DNA of 64,000 nucleotides, from the NCBI RefSeq assembly GCF_001421765.1, contig NZ_LMLA01000012.1:62223-126222 (forward strand), written 5' to 3'. A program made the position numbers and the translations under genes. The stretch comes from Sphingomonas sp. Leaf32. GTDB taxonomy: Bacteria; Pseudomonadota; Alphaproteobacteria; Sphingomonadales; Sphingomonadaceae. The first letter of the stretch is position 1. Each line of letters begins with the position of its first letter. Positions 19,225-28,716 of the stretch are shown one piece after another. The notes beneath the pieces are model-generated. The model ran no database searches. It was not told where the DNA came from and saw nothing but the letters and a program-made list of their open reading frames with translations.

Positions 19225-21383
19225 CAGAATGCCTGCCCGATCGAGATATAGAGCGCGATCTTGGATTCTCCGGGGCGCCGGGCGATCGGCGTTGCGACGT
19301 CGACCCGCATCGGGCCGAAATTGGTGTAGAAACGACCACCGATACCGGCGCCGAAGCGCAGGTCCGATCCCTTGGGCAGGCTCGATTCATAGACTTGCCC
19401 GGCATCGATGAACGGCACGATCCCGAAATTGCCGAACCGATACCGCGCCTCCAGCGCGAACTCGTTCAGGCTGCGCCCGCCGATCGGACGGTTCAGATTG
19501 TTACCGTCCTCGTCCACCTCCGGCGTGCGGGGGCCGAGTTCTTGGAACCCGAAGCCGCGCACCGATCCGCCGCCACCGGCATAATAACGCCGTGACGGGG
19601 CAAGATCGTCGCGCGCGATCCCTTGGATCGATCCGGCCCGCGCGCGTCCGGCGATGACGACGCTCTCGCCGATCGGGTAATAGGCGGTGCCCTCGACCAT
19701 GAACCGGCCATAGGGACGCACGGCACCCTGCACCGATGCTTCGGGGCTGACGTTCAGCTTCAGGCGGAAGCCCTTGGTCGGGTTCAACAGATTGTCGGAC
19801 GTGTCGAACCCGGCGAACAGCGGCAGCGCGGCGATGCCGTAGGTCTTGCGTCGGCGGCCGCCGACGTCGAAGTCGTACGTGTCTTCGTTGGTGCCGATCA
19901 ACTCGCCGCCATAGGCATAGGTGAACCGCTTCTGCCAGATCGGTGTCGAGTCATATGACCAGCGGATGCCGAGCGTCCCGGTAAACGCCTCGAACGCGTT
20001 GTAATTGCTGCGGCTGGCATTCGCGAGAAGCTGGAAGGTGCGGTCACGCCGCCCGGCGTTGGATCGGCGGAAGGTGACGCCCGCGCCCTGCTCCTGCGTC
20101 CCCGCGACGCCGCGCACGATCAGCGCGCCTTCGGGCGGGAAAAGGTTGCGATGCATCCACGATCCTTCGAGGCGAACGCCCTGCCCCGTGCCATAGCCCG
20201 CCTCACCGGCGAGCGTCCGTGCCGGCCCGGCATCCTGCTTGACCAGCAGGTTGACCGATTCGGTACCATCGGGCGCGATCTGGCCGGTGCGCTGCGGTTC
20301 GACCGAAACGCCGGAAAACAATCCCGTCGCCACCAATGCGGCGCGCAGATCGTCGACCTTGCGATTATCGTACAATTCACCCTGTTCGAACCGGGCGAGA
20401 ACCCCGACATGCTCGGCATCGAAGGCCAGCTTGCCCGTCGTCGAATAGGTGCCGAACGACGATCGCGGTCCCGTCGCGACCGGCAGCGTATAGGCCCCGG
20501 TGACGGTCGTATCGTCGAGCAGGATGTCACGCTCGCCGACCTGGACGAAGGGATAGCCCTGCTGCGGCAGCTTCAGGCTGACATTCGCCTCGGCCGCCTG
20601 GATGCGTTCTGCGTCGATCGGATCGCCCACCGTCAGCGGCAATTCGCGATCGACCAGGTTCGGCGGGATGGTCGGCTGGGTATCGATGCGGATCGATCCC
20701 AGCGTGAACTGCTTGCCCGGAACGGCGGTGACCACTGCACGCACGCGGCCACCCGGCGGCTGTTCGATCGCCGACGTGGCGGTGCCGTCATAATAGCCTT
20801 TGGCCCGCATGATGCGGACCGCCAGCTGTTCGTCTTCCTTGGCGCGCGCCTGTACCATCGCGGCATTGGCGGCCTTGCCATCACCCTCGCGCAGCGCCGA
20901 CAGTGCCCGAAACTGCGTTTCGCCGTCGATCGCATCCAGTCCGTTGACGACCGTATCGTAGCGGATTTCCACCGCGCGCTTGTCGTCCACCCCGGCGACT
21001 TCCACCGGCGTCACGTCGAACGAGGACAACGGCGTCAGGGGTTGGGCAAGCTCAGGCGCTTCGGGCAGTACCGCGTCGGGAAGGGTTTCCGCCGGGATCT
21101 GCGCCTCGGTCACGGGCGCGGTCGGCGCCGGGAGCGGCTGAACCTGCGGCACCGGTGCGGGCTTGGCATCGAACGCCGACAGCGGCTCGAGCGGAGCATT
21201 GATGTCACCGGACAAGGTGGGTAGCGCGGTGTCGAATTCGCGATCGGGGACGATGGGTTCGGCGGGCTGCTGCGGCGCAGTGACCGAGGCCGGTTGCGGC
21301 TGCCGCTCCTGCGCGTCGGCAATGGGAACCAACATCGTACCGGCGAGCAGCGCAATAACCGTCCGTGCGCGAAATTCCCCCAA
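19224..21383 (-). CDS. tamA: Outer-membrane assembly protein TamA (Omp85 family)
   Basis: Outer-membrane barrel partner of TamB. The 719-residue protein has a signal peptide ending PIADAQ, a Pro/Ala/Glu-rich stretch (about 28-120), POTRA domains (about 150-380) and a 16-strand Omp85 barrel (about 400-719) ending with Phe (SIGQAF), as expected for BAM substrates. The barrel contains RYYAGGGGSVRGFGFQELGP, the VRGF motif of Omp85 loop 6. No ATG is available; a TTG at 21383 is the best guess, so the exact start is uncertain. Confidence 0.92.
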   Translation of the reverse strand: MGEFRARTVIALLAGTMLVPIADAQERQPQPASVTAPQQPAEPIVPDREFDTALPTLSGDINAPLEPLSAFDAKPAPVPQVQPLPAPTAPVTEAQIPAETLPDAVLPEAPELAQPLTPLSSFDVTPVEVAGVDDKRAVEIRYDTVVNGLDAIDGETQFRALSALREGDGKAANAAMVQARAKEDEQLAVRIMRAKGYYDGTATSAIEQPPGGRVRAVVTAVPGKQFTLGSIRIDTQPTIPPNLVDRELPLTVGDPIDAERIQAAEANVSLKLPQQGYPFVQVGERDILLDDTTVTGAYTLPVATGPRSSFGTYSTTGKLAFDAEHVGVLARFEQGELYDNRKVDDLRAALVATGLFSGVSVEPQRTGQIAPDGTESVNLLVKQDAGPARTLAGEAGYGTGQGVRLEGSWMHRNLFPPEGALIVRGVAGTQEQGAGVTFRRSNAGRRDRTFQLLANASRSNYNAFEAFTGTLGIRWSYDSTPIWQKRFTYAYGGELIGTNEDTYDFDVGGRRRKTYGIAALPLFAGFDTSDNLLNPTKGFRLKLNVSPEASVQGAVRPYGRFMVEGTAYYPIGESVVIAGRARAGSIQGIARDDLAPSRRYYAGGGGSVRGFGFQELGPRTPEVDEDGNNLNRPIGGRSLNEFALEARYRFGNFGIVPFIDAGQVYESSLPKGSDLRFGAGIGGRFYTNFGPMRVDVATPIARRPGESKIALYISIGQAF

Positions 21384-21533
21384 AACCCTGTCCCCGTCCC
21401 CTTCGCAGACGCTACGACACGCAGCTCCCGTGAACCGACAACGCCAAGACAGGGAATTGGTTCACATTGAAATTAAGCTGCATCCGATCCGGGCGCGCCT
21501 GCGTTGGTGCATGGCAGCAAAAGGGGAGCAGCG

Positions 21534-22538
21534 TTGACCGATACCGTACCGCCGATCGATCCGGCCACCGTCCCGGGCAGCGCGTCCGAACATCCATGGC
21601 AACATCCCTGGCCGGCATGGCGGGCGATCTTCATCCGCGTCTATACCATGGTCGGCTATCACAATCTGACGCTGATGGCGGCGGGGGTGGCCTTCTATGC
21701 GTTTCTGTCGTTCGTGCCGCTGCTGGGCGCGATCGTCATGACCTATGGGCTCATCGCCGACCCCTCGACCGTTGCCCGCCACATGGAAACGATCTTCGAA
21801 CTGGTGCCGGCCGACGCTGCGCGGCTGATTTCCGACCAGTTGATCGCGGTCGTGACCACGGCGTCGACCCAGGCGGGACTGGGCCTGTTGGTGGCACTGC
21901 TGCTGTCGATTTATGGCGCGATGCGCGCGGCGAGCGCGATCATCCAGGCGCTGAACGTGATCTACGAGGAAGAGGACGAACGCAGCATCGTCACCACGAC
22001 GCTGTTGTCGGCGATGCTGACGGTCGCCGCGATCTTTGCCGCCATCGTCGGCATCCTGTCGGCGGGCGTACTGACGTGGATTCGCGGCCAGACCGCATTC
22101 CTCGGGACCGCCGGGGCAATTCTGATCCAGGGCGCGACATGGCTGGTCGCTGCGATGATCGCCAGCGCCGCCATCGCCTTCGCCTATCGCTATGGGCCGG
22201 ACCGGGCACGGGCGAAATGGCGTTGGCTATCGGTCGGGTCGATGGCAGCTACCGTACTTTGGCTGCTGGCGACGGTATCGTTCGGCGTCTACGCGGCCAA
22301 TTTCGCCAACTACAACGCGACCTATGGCGCGCTGGGCGCGGTCGTCGTGTTGCTCATGTGGCTGTTCGTATCGAGCCTTGCGATCCTGATCGGCGCAGAG
22401 ATCAACGCGGAGGCCGAGCGGCAGACCGCCGTGGATTCGACTGTGGGACATCCCCTGCCGATGGGACGGCGCGGCGCCCGCCTGGCCGACAGCCTGCCCA
22501 GCAAGCGCCAGATGAAGCCGCGTCGCGACCGCTATTGA
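21534..22538 (+). CDS. YihY/virulence factor BrkB family membrane protein
   Basis: A 334-residue inner-membrane protein with about six hydrophobic helices between residues 45 and 300 and the family signature NLTLMAAGVAFYAFLSFVPLL, plus WLFVSSLAILIGAEINAE near the end. Formerly mis-annotated as ribonuclease BN; the role is probably transport, but the substrate is unknown. The TTG start at 21534 is chosen because AGGGGAG lies 5 bases upstream; an earlier TTG at 21504 has no ribosome site. It overlaps the marR gene by 7 bp at the 3' end. Confidence 0.88.
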   Translation: MTDTVPPIDPATVPGSASEHPWQHPWPAWRAIFIRVYTMVGYHNLTLMAAGVAFYAFLSFVPLLGAIVMTYGLIADPSTVARHMETIFELVPADAARLISDQLIAVVTTASTQAGLGLLVALLLSIYGAMRAASAIIQALNVIYEEEDERSIVTTTLLSAMLTVAAIFAAIVGILSAGVLTWIRGQTAFLGTAGAILIQGATWLVAAMIASAAIAFAYRYGPDRARAKWRWLSVGSMAATVLWLLATVSFGVYAANFANYNATYGALGAVVVLLMWLFVSSLAILIGAEINAEAERQTAVDSTVGHPLPMGRRGARLADSLPSKRQMKPRRDRY

Positions 22539-22993
22539 GCGGACGTGGCCTGCTCCATCGCGTCGGCTGCCGACTGTACCCGCGACAGCATGTCGCGCAG
22601 GACATCGATTTCCTGCGCACTGAACGACGCGAACAGTTCCTGCTCGATCAGCAGCGCCTTGGGCGCGACCTCTTCGTACAGGGCACGTCCGGACCTGGTG
22701 AGCTTCAACAGATGGGACCGTTGATCCCCTGCATTGGCGCTGCGCTCGACCAGTCCGCGATCGACCAGCGCGATCGCGCCGCGACTGACGGTCACCTTGT
22801 CCATCCGCGTGGCGACGCACAGCGCCTGCTGCGTGATCCCCTCGCTCTCCGCGATGACCGTCACCAGCCGCCATTCGGGAATACGCAGCCCGAACAGCGA
22901 ACGATAGGTGGAGGCGATGGCATCCGAAACCCGGTTCGATGCGATCGACAGGCGATACGGAAGGAAGTCGTCCAGAAGCAGTCGTTTGTTCAC
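22532..22993 (-). CDS. MarR family transcriptional regulator
   Basis: A 153-residue winged-helix regulator: LPYRLSIASNRVSDAIASTY dimer helix, then LRIPEWRLVTVIAES, ITQQALCVATRMDKVTVSRGA (recognition helix) and the wing RSANAGDQRSHLLKLTRSGR. The GTG at 22993 was chosen because the longer open frame would cover the start of the divergent YcgG gene. The 100-bp gap to that gene suggests local control of the YcgG-DUF1989 pair. MarR proteins usually release DNA on binding a small phenolic or similar ligand. Confidence 0.88.
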   Translation of the reverse strand: MNKRLLLDDFLPYRLSIASNRVSDAIASTYRSLFGLRIPEWRLVTVIAESEGITQQALCVATRMDKVTVSRGAIALVDRGLVERSANAGDQRSHLLKLTRSGRALYEEVAPKALLIEQELFASFSAQEIDVLRDMLSRVQSAADAMEQATSAQ

Positions 22994-23093
22994 GGGCGTG
23001 ATCGTGCCGCCGTCCCCGTCGCCCGTCAACTGGCGGAACCGGTATCGCACGCGAAACGTAGTGTCGTTCCCATCACCGGCCGGGATCTCCGCA

Positions 23094-23780
23094 ATGTTCA
23101 ACTGGAAGCATGAGGCGCAGGACAGCCTCGAAGCCCTGCTGTTCGACCATGTCGACGACCGCGCCTTTCCCTGCGTCGGCGCGAAGTCGGCCATGGCGCG
23201 GGGCACGCTCCATGTGCTCGCCTGCTCCCGGATCGACAGCGCGTGGGACGATGTCCGCATCCATGATGCGTTGATGCGGCTGGCCGAAGATTATCGCCGC
23301 GACCGGGCGATGTACCGCAGCTTCGCGGTCATCTTCGAAGGGCCGGACGGCCTGTCCGAACCCGAATTCGAGCGCGCATTGTGGCAGCGGGTTCAGTCGC
23401 TGTCCGACAAGGATGTGTGGCGCGGGCAGGATTATGATGCGCGGGTTAGCACCGATCCCGACAATCCGCATTTCTCGCTGAGCTTCGGCGGCGAGGCATT
23501 CTTCATCGTCGGCCTTCACCCGCGCGCCAGCCGCCCGGCCCGACGGTTCGCCCGCCCCACCCTCGTCTTCAACCTGCACGACCAGTTCGAACGGCTGCGG
23601 GCCGAGGGCAAATATGAGACGATGCGCGAAAAGATTCTCGTGCGCGACGAAGCGCTGGCGGGCAGCCGCAACCCGATGCTCGCCCGTCACGGCGCGGCCA
23701 GCGAGGCGCGTCAGTATAGCGGCCGGGTGGTCGACGATCGCTGGGCCTGCCCGTTCCACTATTCGGGCGAGCCGAAGTGA
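23094..23780 (+). CDS. YqcI/YcgG (GntA-like) family protein
   Basis: A 228-residue protein starting MFNWKHEAQDSLEALLF. It fits the YqcI/YcgG family (FPCVGAKSAMARGTLHV, then FGGEAFFIVGLHPRASRPARR and CPFHYSGEPK). The family includes the heme-dependent N-hydroxylase of guanitoxin synthesis (GntA); whether this member binds heme or hydroxylates an amine is inferred. The stop overlaps the DUF1989 start (GTGA-type overlap of 4 bp), and a MarR gene is divergent upstream, giving a compact cassette. The ATG at 23094 opens the family-like N-terminus. Confidence 0.8.
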   Translation: MFNWKHEAQDSLEALLFDHVDDRAFPCVGAKSAMARGTLHVLACSRIDSAWDDVRIHDALMRLAEDYRRDRAMYRSFAVIFEGPDGLSEPEFERALWQRVQSLSDKDVWRGQDYDARVSTDPDNPHFSLSFGGEAFFIVGLHPRASRPARRFARPTLVFNLHDQFERLRAEGKYETMREKILVRDEALAGSRNPMLARHGAASEARQYSGRVVDDRWACPFHYSGEPK

Positions 23781-24364
23781 ACGTCACCATCCCCGAACGC
23801 TCGGGCACGGCGTTCCGGCTGGCGAAGGGCGACACGCTGGTCGTCGTCGATCCTCGCGGATGCCAGGTCGCAGACCTGCTGGCGTTCAATGCCGACGATC
23901 TGGACGAAGTGATCTCATCGGGCCGGACGCTGGATTATGCCGAGACGATCCGCCTGACGACCGGCCACGCGCTCTATTCGAACCGTAGCCGGGTGATGCT
24001 GGAGATCGTCGCCGACACCGTCGGCACGCACGACTTCCTGCTGACGCCCTGCTCCTACGACACCTTTCATCATTTCTATCCGGACCTGCCGCCGCATCGC
24101 GGCTGCTTCGGCAACCTTGCCGCCGCTTTGGAACCCTATGGCGTGCAGCCCGACCGTATCCCGGTGGCGTTCAACTGCTTCATGAACGTGCCGGTCGATG
24201 GCGCCACCGGCCGGCTCAGCGTCCTGCCGCCGCTCAGCAAGGCGGGCGACGCGATCACCTTTCGTGCGGCGATGGACCTCATCATCGGGCTGACCGCCTG
24301 CTCGGCCCCGGCGTCCAACGGTGGGAGCTTCAAGCCGATCGAATATCGGATCGAATCGGCCTAG
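23777..24364 (+). CDS. DUF1989 (urea carboxylase-associated) family protein
   Basis: A 195-residue protein of the DUF1989 family: GDTLVVVDPRGCQVADLLAF, YAETIRLTTGHALYSNRSRVM, CSYDTFHHFYP, RGCFGNL, FNCFMNVPVD and AMDLIIGLTACSAPASNGG. Known members include CgdA/CgdB, the two carboxyguanidine deiminase subunits, so a hydrolase acting on a guanidine- or urea-like group is plausible; no urea/guanidine carboxylase gene is in the window. It starts with GTG inside the YcgG stop and ends at a CTAG shared with the convergent peptidase gene. Confidence 0.85.
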   Translation: MNVTIPERSGTAFRLAKGDTLVVVDPRGCQVADLLAFNADDLDEVISSGRTLDYAETIRLTTGHALYSNRSRVMLEIVADTVGTHDFLLTPCSYDTFHHFYPDLPPHRGCFGNLAAALEPYGVQPDRIPVAFNCFMNVPVDGATGRLSVLPPLSKAGDAITFRAAMDLIIGLTACSAPASNGGSFKPIEYRIESA

Positions 24365-25107
24365 ACGGCCCAGCACAGGAACGCCGCCCCGGCAAGCAAC
24401 GTGCCCAATGGCAACCGGTCGGCCGCCGTCACCCGGTGACCGGCCAGCCTGATCGCAACGACGACGGCCAGTCCGGCCAGCGCCGCTATCAGCAACACCT
24501 GCGGCAGCGCACGCCAGCCGAGCCACAGACCGATTGCGCCGAACAGCTTTGGATCACCCCCGCCCAATCCAACCCGCCCGCGCACCCGGCGATAGGTTTC
24601 GGCGACCAGCCACAGCACCCCGAAGCCGGCCACGCCCCCAATCAGACGCGCCTGCAGATCGACGCCAAGCCCGGCTACGCCACCCACTAGTGCGACGACC
24701 GCCAGCGCCCCCGTCAACTCATCAGGCAGCCAGAACGCGGCAAGGTCGATCGCACCCAGCGCCAGCAGCAGCCAGCCGCACGCCGCGCCGGCAACGCCCT
24801 CCCATCCCGGCGCAACCAGCCCCGCCACGACGCCGATCGCCGCCCCCAGCAATTCGGTCACGACATGCCTCGCCGCGATCCGCGACCCGCAGGTCCGGCA
24901 TCGCCCCCGCAGTGCGACGAAGCCGAGCAGCGGCACTAATTCCGCCGCCGTCAGGGTCCGTCCACACCCATCGCAAGCGGACCGCCCGGCCAGCGTCGAT
25001 CGCCCCGCCGGCCAGCGGATGGCGACCGTCGCGATGAAGCTGCCGAACACCGCGCCCAGGACCCCCAACAGGATCGGCCAGAAGACGGGAGGCAGCGCGG
25101 GATACAT
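24361..25107 (-). CDS. Prepilin peptidase (A24 family)
   Basis: Cleaves and usually N-methylates type IV prepilins or type II pseudopilins at the inner membrane. The 248-residue protein has a first helix and FGSFI region, a cytoplasmic zinc loop with CDGCGRTL and CRTCGSRI, and about seven further helices. The two catalytic Asp are in AIDLAAFWLPD and GLGGGDPKLF. The ATG at 25107 gives the canonical PilD start. No pilin or secretion genes are nearby, so its substrates are encoded elsewhere. Confidence 0.92.
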   Translation of the reverse strand: MYPALPPVFWPILLGVLGAVFGSFIATVAIRWPAGRSTLAGRSACDGCGRTLTAAELVPLLGFVALRGRCRTCGSRIAARHVVTELLGAAIGVVAGLVAPGWEGVAGAACGWLLLALGAIDLAAFWLPDELTGALAVVALVGGVAGLGVDLQARLIGGVAGFGVLWLVAETYRRVRGRVGLGGGDPKLFGAIGLWLGWRALPQVLLIAALAGLAVVVAIRLAGHRVTAADRLPLGTLLAGAAFLCWAV

Positions 25108-25192
25108 GGCCGAGCGCCTAGCGCGATTGCGACGACGCGGCCATCGCCCTAGATGATAACAAACGAAACAAGAATTGTCCCGGAGAGCGTTC

Positions 25193-26377
25193 ATGTCCGA
25201 CCCCGTCGTCATCCTGTCCTATGCCCGCACACCGATGGGCAGTTTTCAGGGGTCCTTGTCCGGTGCCACCGCGACGCAGCTCGGCGCGACGGCGGTCGGC
25301 GCAGCGGTCGAGCGTGCCGGCCTGTCGGGTGAAGCGGTCGAGCGCATCTATATGGGCTGCGTCTTGCCCGCTGGCCTCGGCCAGGCCCCGGCGCGACAGG
25401 CGGCGCTGGGCGCGGGCCTGCCGCAGCATGTCGAGGCGGCGACCGTCAACAAGATGTGCGGATCGGGGATGCAGGCGGTGATGATGGCCGCCGACGGCAT
25501 CGCCGCCGGTTCCGCCGACATCGTCGTGGCGGGCGGCATGGAGAGCATGACCAACGCCCCCTATCTGTCGCAACGCCATCGCGGCGGCGCACGGATCGGG
25601 CACGACCGGTTGATCGACCACATGTATCTCGACGGGCTGGAGGATGCCTATGAGCCCGGCCGGCTGATGGGCAGCTTCGCCGAGGAAACCGCCGCCGCCT
25701 ACGGCTTCACGCGCGAAGCGCAGGACGCCTTCGCCATCGAATCGCTAAGGCGCGCGCAGGCGGCGCAGGCATCCGGCGCGTTCGATCGTGAGATCGTGCC
25801 CATCGACATCGCCGGTCGCAAGGGCACGACCACCGTCCGCCTCGACGAACAGCCTGCGCGCGGTGACGTATCGAAAATCCCGACGCTGAAGCCCGCCTTT
25901 GCCAGGGACGGCACGATCACCGCCGCCAACGCCTCCTCGATCTCCGACGGCGCAGCGGCGCTGGTGCTGGCGCGGGCATCGGTCGCCGACCGGCTGGGCC
26001 TGACCCCGATCGCGCGGATCGTTGCCCATGCCGGCTTCGCTCACGCCCCGGCACGCTTCGCCACCGCCCCCGTCTTCGCGATGCGCCGCGCGCTGGAAAA
26101 GGCCGGCTGGAGCGCGCAGCAGGTCGACCTGTTCGAAGTCAACGAAGCCTTTGCCTGCGTCACCATGGCGGCGATGCACGACCTGAGCCTGCCGCACGAC
26201 CGGGTGAACGTCCATGGCGGCGCCTGCGCGCTTGGCCATCCGATCGGCGCCAGCGGCGCGCGGGTGCTGGCGACTTTGCTCTCGGCATTGGAAACCCGCG
26301 GACAGAAGCGCGGCCTCGCCTCATTGTGCATCGGCGGCGGCGAAGCGACGGCGCTGGCACTCGAACTGATCGACTGA
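25193..26377 (+). CDS. Acetyl-CoA C-acetyltransferase (thiolase)
   Basis: Condenses two acetyl-CoA, or cleaves 3-ketoacyl-CoA. The 394-residue thiolase has the nucleophilic Cys in VNKMCGSGM (C89), NGGMESM-type GGMESMTNAPY, NEAFACVTMA, HGGACALGHPIGASGARV (His) and the second catalytic Cys in LCIGGGEA. GGAGAG precedes the ATG at 25193. The substrate direction (PHB, ketone bodies or degradation) cannot be told; no phaB or scs genes adjoin. Confidence 0.93.
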   Translation: MSDPVVILSYARTPMGSFQGSLSGATATQLGATAVGAAVERAGLSGEAVERIYMGCVLPAGLGQAPARQAALGAGLPQHVEAATVNKMCGSGMQAVMMAADGIAAGSADIVVAGGMESMTNAPYLSQRHRGGARIGHDRLIDHMYLDGLEDAYEPGRLMGSFAEETAAAYGFTREAQDAFAIESLRRAQAAQASGAFDREIVPIDIAGRKGTTTVRLDEQPARGDVSKIPTLKPAFARDGTITAANASSISDGAAALVLARASVADRLGLTPIARIVAHAGFAHAPARFATAPVFAMRRALEKAGWSAQQVDLFEVNEAFACVTMAAMHDLSLPHDRVNVHGGACALGHPIGASGARVLATLLSALETRGQKRGLASLCIGGGEATALALELID

Positions 26378-26401
26378 GGACCGGAACCTATCCCCCCGCC
26401 C

Positions 26402-26416
26402 GGCGTAGCCTACGCC
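26402..26416 (+). other. Short hairpin between thiolase and fdhF
   Basis: GGCGTAG / CTACGCC with one base between (26402-26416), followed by a further GGCGTAG copy (26420-26426). It lies 24 bp after the thiolase stop and 24 bp before the FdhF ribosome site. It may weakly terminate or separate the two genes. Confidence 0.35.
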
Positions 26417-26439
26417 ACAGGCGTAGCAGAGGAATTGCC

Positions 26440-28716
26440 GTGGCGGATCGGGACGATGTGGTAGGCTATGACGGTCCGGCGGGCGGCTGGGGTTCGGTCA
26501 GGGGGATGTCGAAGATCCTAGGCAAAGAGCGCAACCGCCCCGCCGCGCTGGCGCAACTCGCCCGCCAGAACAAGACCAAGGGCTTCATGTGCACCTCCTG
26601 CGCATGGGGTAAACCGGCCGAGCCGCATCCGTTCGAATTCTGCGAGAACGGCGCAAAGGCGACCTTGTGGGATCTGACCCCCAACCGCTGCGCCCCGGAT
26701 TTTTTCGCGCAACATTCGGTCAGCGAACTGAAGACGTGGAAGGACTATGATCTCGAACATGTCGGACGGCTGACGCATCCGATGCGCTACGACCACGCCA
26801 CCGACCATTATGTCGAATGCAGCTGGGACGAAGCCTTCGCAGCCATCGGTGCCGAACTGCGCGCGATCGACCCGAAAAAGGCGATCTTCTACGCCTCCGG
26901 TCGCGCCAGCCTCGAAACCTCCTATCTCTACGCCCTGTTCGCGCGCCTGTATGGCCACAACAACCTGCCGGACAGCTCGAACATGTGCCATGAGACGACG
27001 TCGGTCGCGCTCAAGAAGACGATCGGCGCACCTGTTGGCACGTCGATCCTCGACGATTTCGAACATTGCGACGCGATGTTCTTCTTCGGCCAGAATACCG
27101 GGTCGAATAGCCCGCGCTTCCTTCACCCCTTGCGCGACGCGGTGAAGCGCGGCTGCAAGGTCGTGACCTTCAACCCGGTCAAGGAACCGGGCCTCATCGC
27201 GTTCACCGACCCGCAGAACCCCTTCGAAATGGCGACGCGCAGCGAAACGAAGATCAGTTGCCAATATCACCAGGTCCGGCCCGGCGGCGACGTCGCGGTG
27301 ATGATCGCCCTCGCCAAACACGTCCTCGCCGCCGAGGACAGAAGCTGGGCCGAGCACAAGGTCCATGTCCTCGACGTCGATTTCATCGAGCAGCACACCC
27401 ATGGCTGGACCGAGTTCGAAGCGATGGTCCGCGCAACCGACTGGGCCGATCTCGAACGCGAAAGCGGGCTGTCCCGTGCCGATCTTGAAGCGGCAGGGCA
27501 GGTCTATGTCGAGGCCGACCGGACGATCGGCATCTACGGCATGGGCCTGACGCAGCAGGTCAACGGGTTCGACAACGTCGCGACCTACGTCAACCTGCTG
27601 CTGATGAAGGGCAATATCGGCCGGGTCGGCACCGGCATGTCCCCGGTCCGTGGGCACAGCAACGTGCAGGGCCAGCGCACCGTCGGCATTTCGGAAAAGC
27701 CCGAACTGGTACCGATGGATCGCCTGCGCGAACTGTTCGATTTCGAACCGCCGATGGACCATGGCCACAATACGGTCACCGCCTGCGAAGACCTGTTGAA
27801 AGGGGAAGTCGACGCCTTCCTGTCGCTGGGCGGCAATTTCCTGCGTGCAGTTCCCGATCTCGAACGGATCGAGGCGGCATGGCCGACGATGCGCCTGACC
27901 GTGCAGATCGCGACCAAGCTCAACCGCAGCCACCTCATCAACGGCAAGGTCGCCTATCTCCTGCCCTGCCTCGTGCGGACCGAGGTCGACAAGCAGGCGG
28001 GCGGCGAGCAGATCGTCACCATCGAGGATACGTTCAGCCATATCCATGGATCGATCGCCACCCATGAACCGGCCAGCGAGCATCTGAAATCCGAGGTCGC
28101 GATCGTCGCGGGCATCGCCAAGGCGACGCTCGACTCCAATCCGAAGGTCGACTGGGACGGCTGGACCGGCGACTATGCGAAGATCCGCAAGTTGATCGAG
28201 GCGACCTACCCCGAGGAATTCCACGATTTCGAGGAACGCATGTTCACGCCGGGCGGCTTCTATCGCGGCAATGCGGCGCGCGAACGGGTGTGGAAGACGG
28301 AGAGCGGCAAGGCCGAGTTTACCGTGCCCCGCTCGCTGTCGGGAACGAACATTCCCGATGCACCGGGCCGGCTGCGGCTGGTGACGCTCCGGTCGAACGA
28401 TCAGTTCAACACGACCATCTATGGCTATGACGATCGCTTCCGCGGCATTTCAGGCACGCGCGACGTGGTGCTGATGAACCCGCAGGAGATCGAGAAGGCC
28501 GGGCTGCACAAGGGACAGATCGTGACGATCGTCGGCGACGGCGACGACGGCATCGACCGCCGCGTGGGCGGTTTGAAGGTCGTGCCGTTCGACCTGCCCG
28601 ACGGCTGCATCGCGGGCTATTATCCCGAACTCAACCCGCTCGTCCCGCTCGGCTGGCACGACCATGGGTCGCAGACGCCGGCGTCGAAGGCGGTGCCGGT
28701 GCGTATCGTCGGCTGA
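26440..28716 (+). CDS. FdhF/YdeP family molybdopterin oxidoreductase
   Basis: A 758-residue protein of the formate-dehydrogenase alpha-like YdeP family, expected to bind bis-MGD. The N-terminus has MCTSCAWGKP and FCENGAKA, then CSWDEAF, FYASGRASLETSY, FFFGQNTGSNSPR, the MKGNIGRVGTG and SPVRGHSNVQGQRTVG segments, and a C-terminal MGD-binding domain with LRSNDQFNTTIYGYDDRFRG. The GTG at 26440 has AGAGGA 6 bases upstream; the longer open frame overlaps the thiolase. It is directly followed by fdhD and mobA, both needed for such enzymes. Substrate unknown. Confidence 0.9.
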   Translation: MADRDDVVGYDGPAGGWGSVRGMSKILGKERNRPAALAQLARQNKTKGFMCTSCAWGKPAEPHPFEFCENGAKATLWDLTPNRCAPDFFAQHSVSELKTWKDYDLEHVGRLTHPMRYDHATDHYVECSWDEAFAAIGAELRAIDPKKAIFYASGRASLETSYLYALFARLYGHNNLPDSSNMCHETTSVALKKTIGAPVGTSILDDFEHCDAMFFFGQNTGSNSPRFLHPLRDAVKRGCKVVTFNPVKEPGLIAFTDPQNPFEMATRSETKISCQYHQVRPGGDVAVMIALAKHVLAAEDRSWAEHKVHVLDVDFIEQHTHGWTEFEAMVRATDWADLERESGLSRADLEAAGQVYVEADRTIGIYGMGLTQQVNGFDNVATYVNLLLMKGNIGRVGTGMSPVRGHSNVQGQRTVGISEKPELVPMDRLRELFDFEPPMDHGHNTVTACEDLLKGEVDAFLSLGGNFLRAVPDLERIEAAWPTMRLTVQIATKLNRSHLINGKVAYLLPCLVRTEVDKQAGGEQIVTIEDTFSHIHGSIATHEPASEHLKSEVAIVAGIAKATLDSNPKVDWDGWTGDYAKIRKLIEATYPEEFHDFEERMFTPGGFYRGNAARERVWKTESGKAEFTVPRSLSGTNIPDAPGRLRLVTLRSNDQFNTTIYGYDDRFRGISGTRDVVLMNPQEIEKAGLHKGQIVTIVGDGDDGIDRRVGGLKVVPFDLPDGCIAGYYPELNPLVPLGWHDHGSQTPASKAVPVRIVG

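Noticed and set aside
21430..21465. GTGAACC / GGTTCAC inverted pair between tamA and the YihY gene as an SOS box
   Set aside because: The alphaproteobacterial LexA site is a direct GTTC repeat with 7 bases between; this is inverted with a 22-base spacer.
26518..28224. A 568-codon minus-strand frame opposite the FdhF/YdeP gene
   Set aside because: Antisense to an unambiguous molybdopterin oxidoreductase; no family motif.
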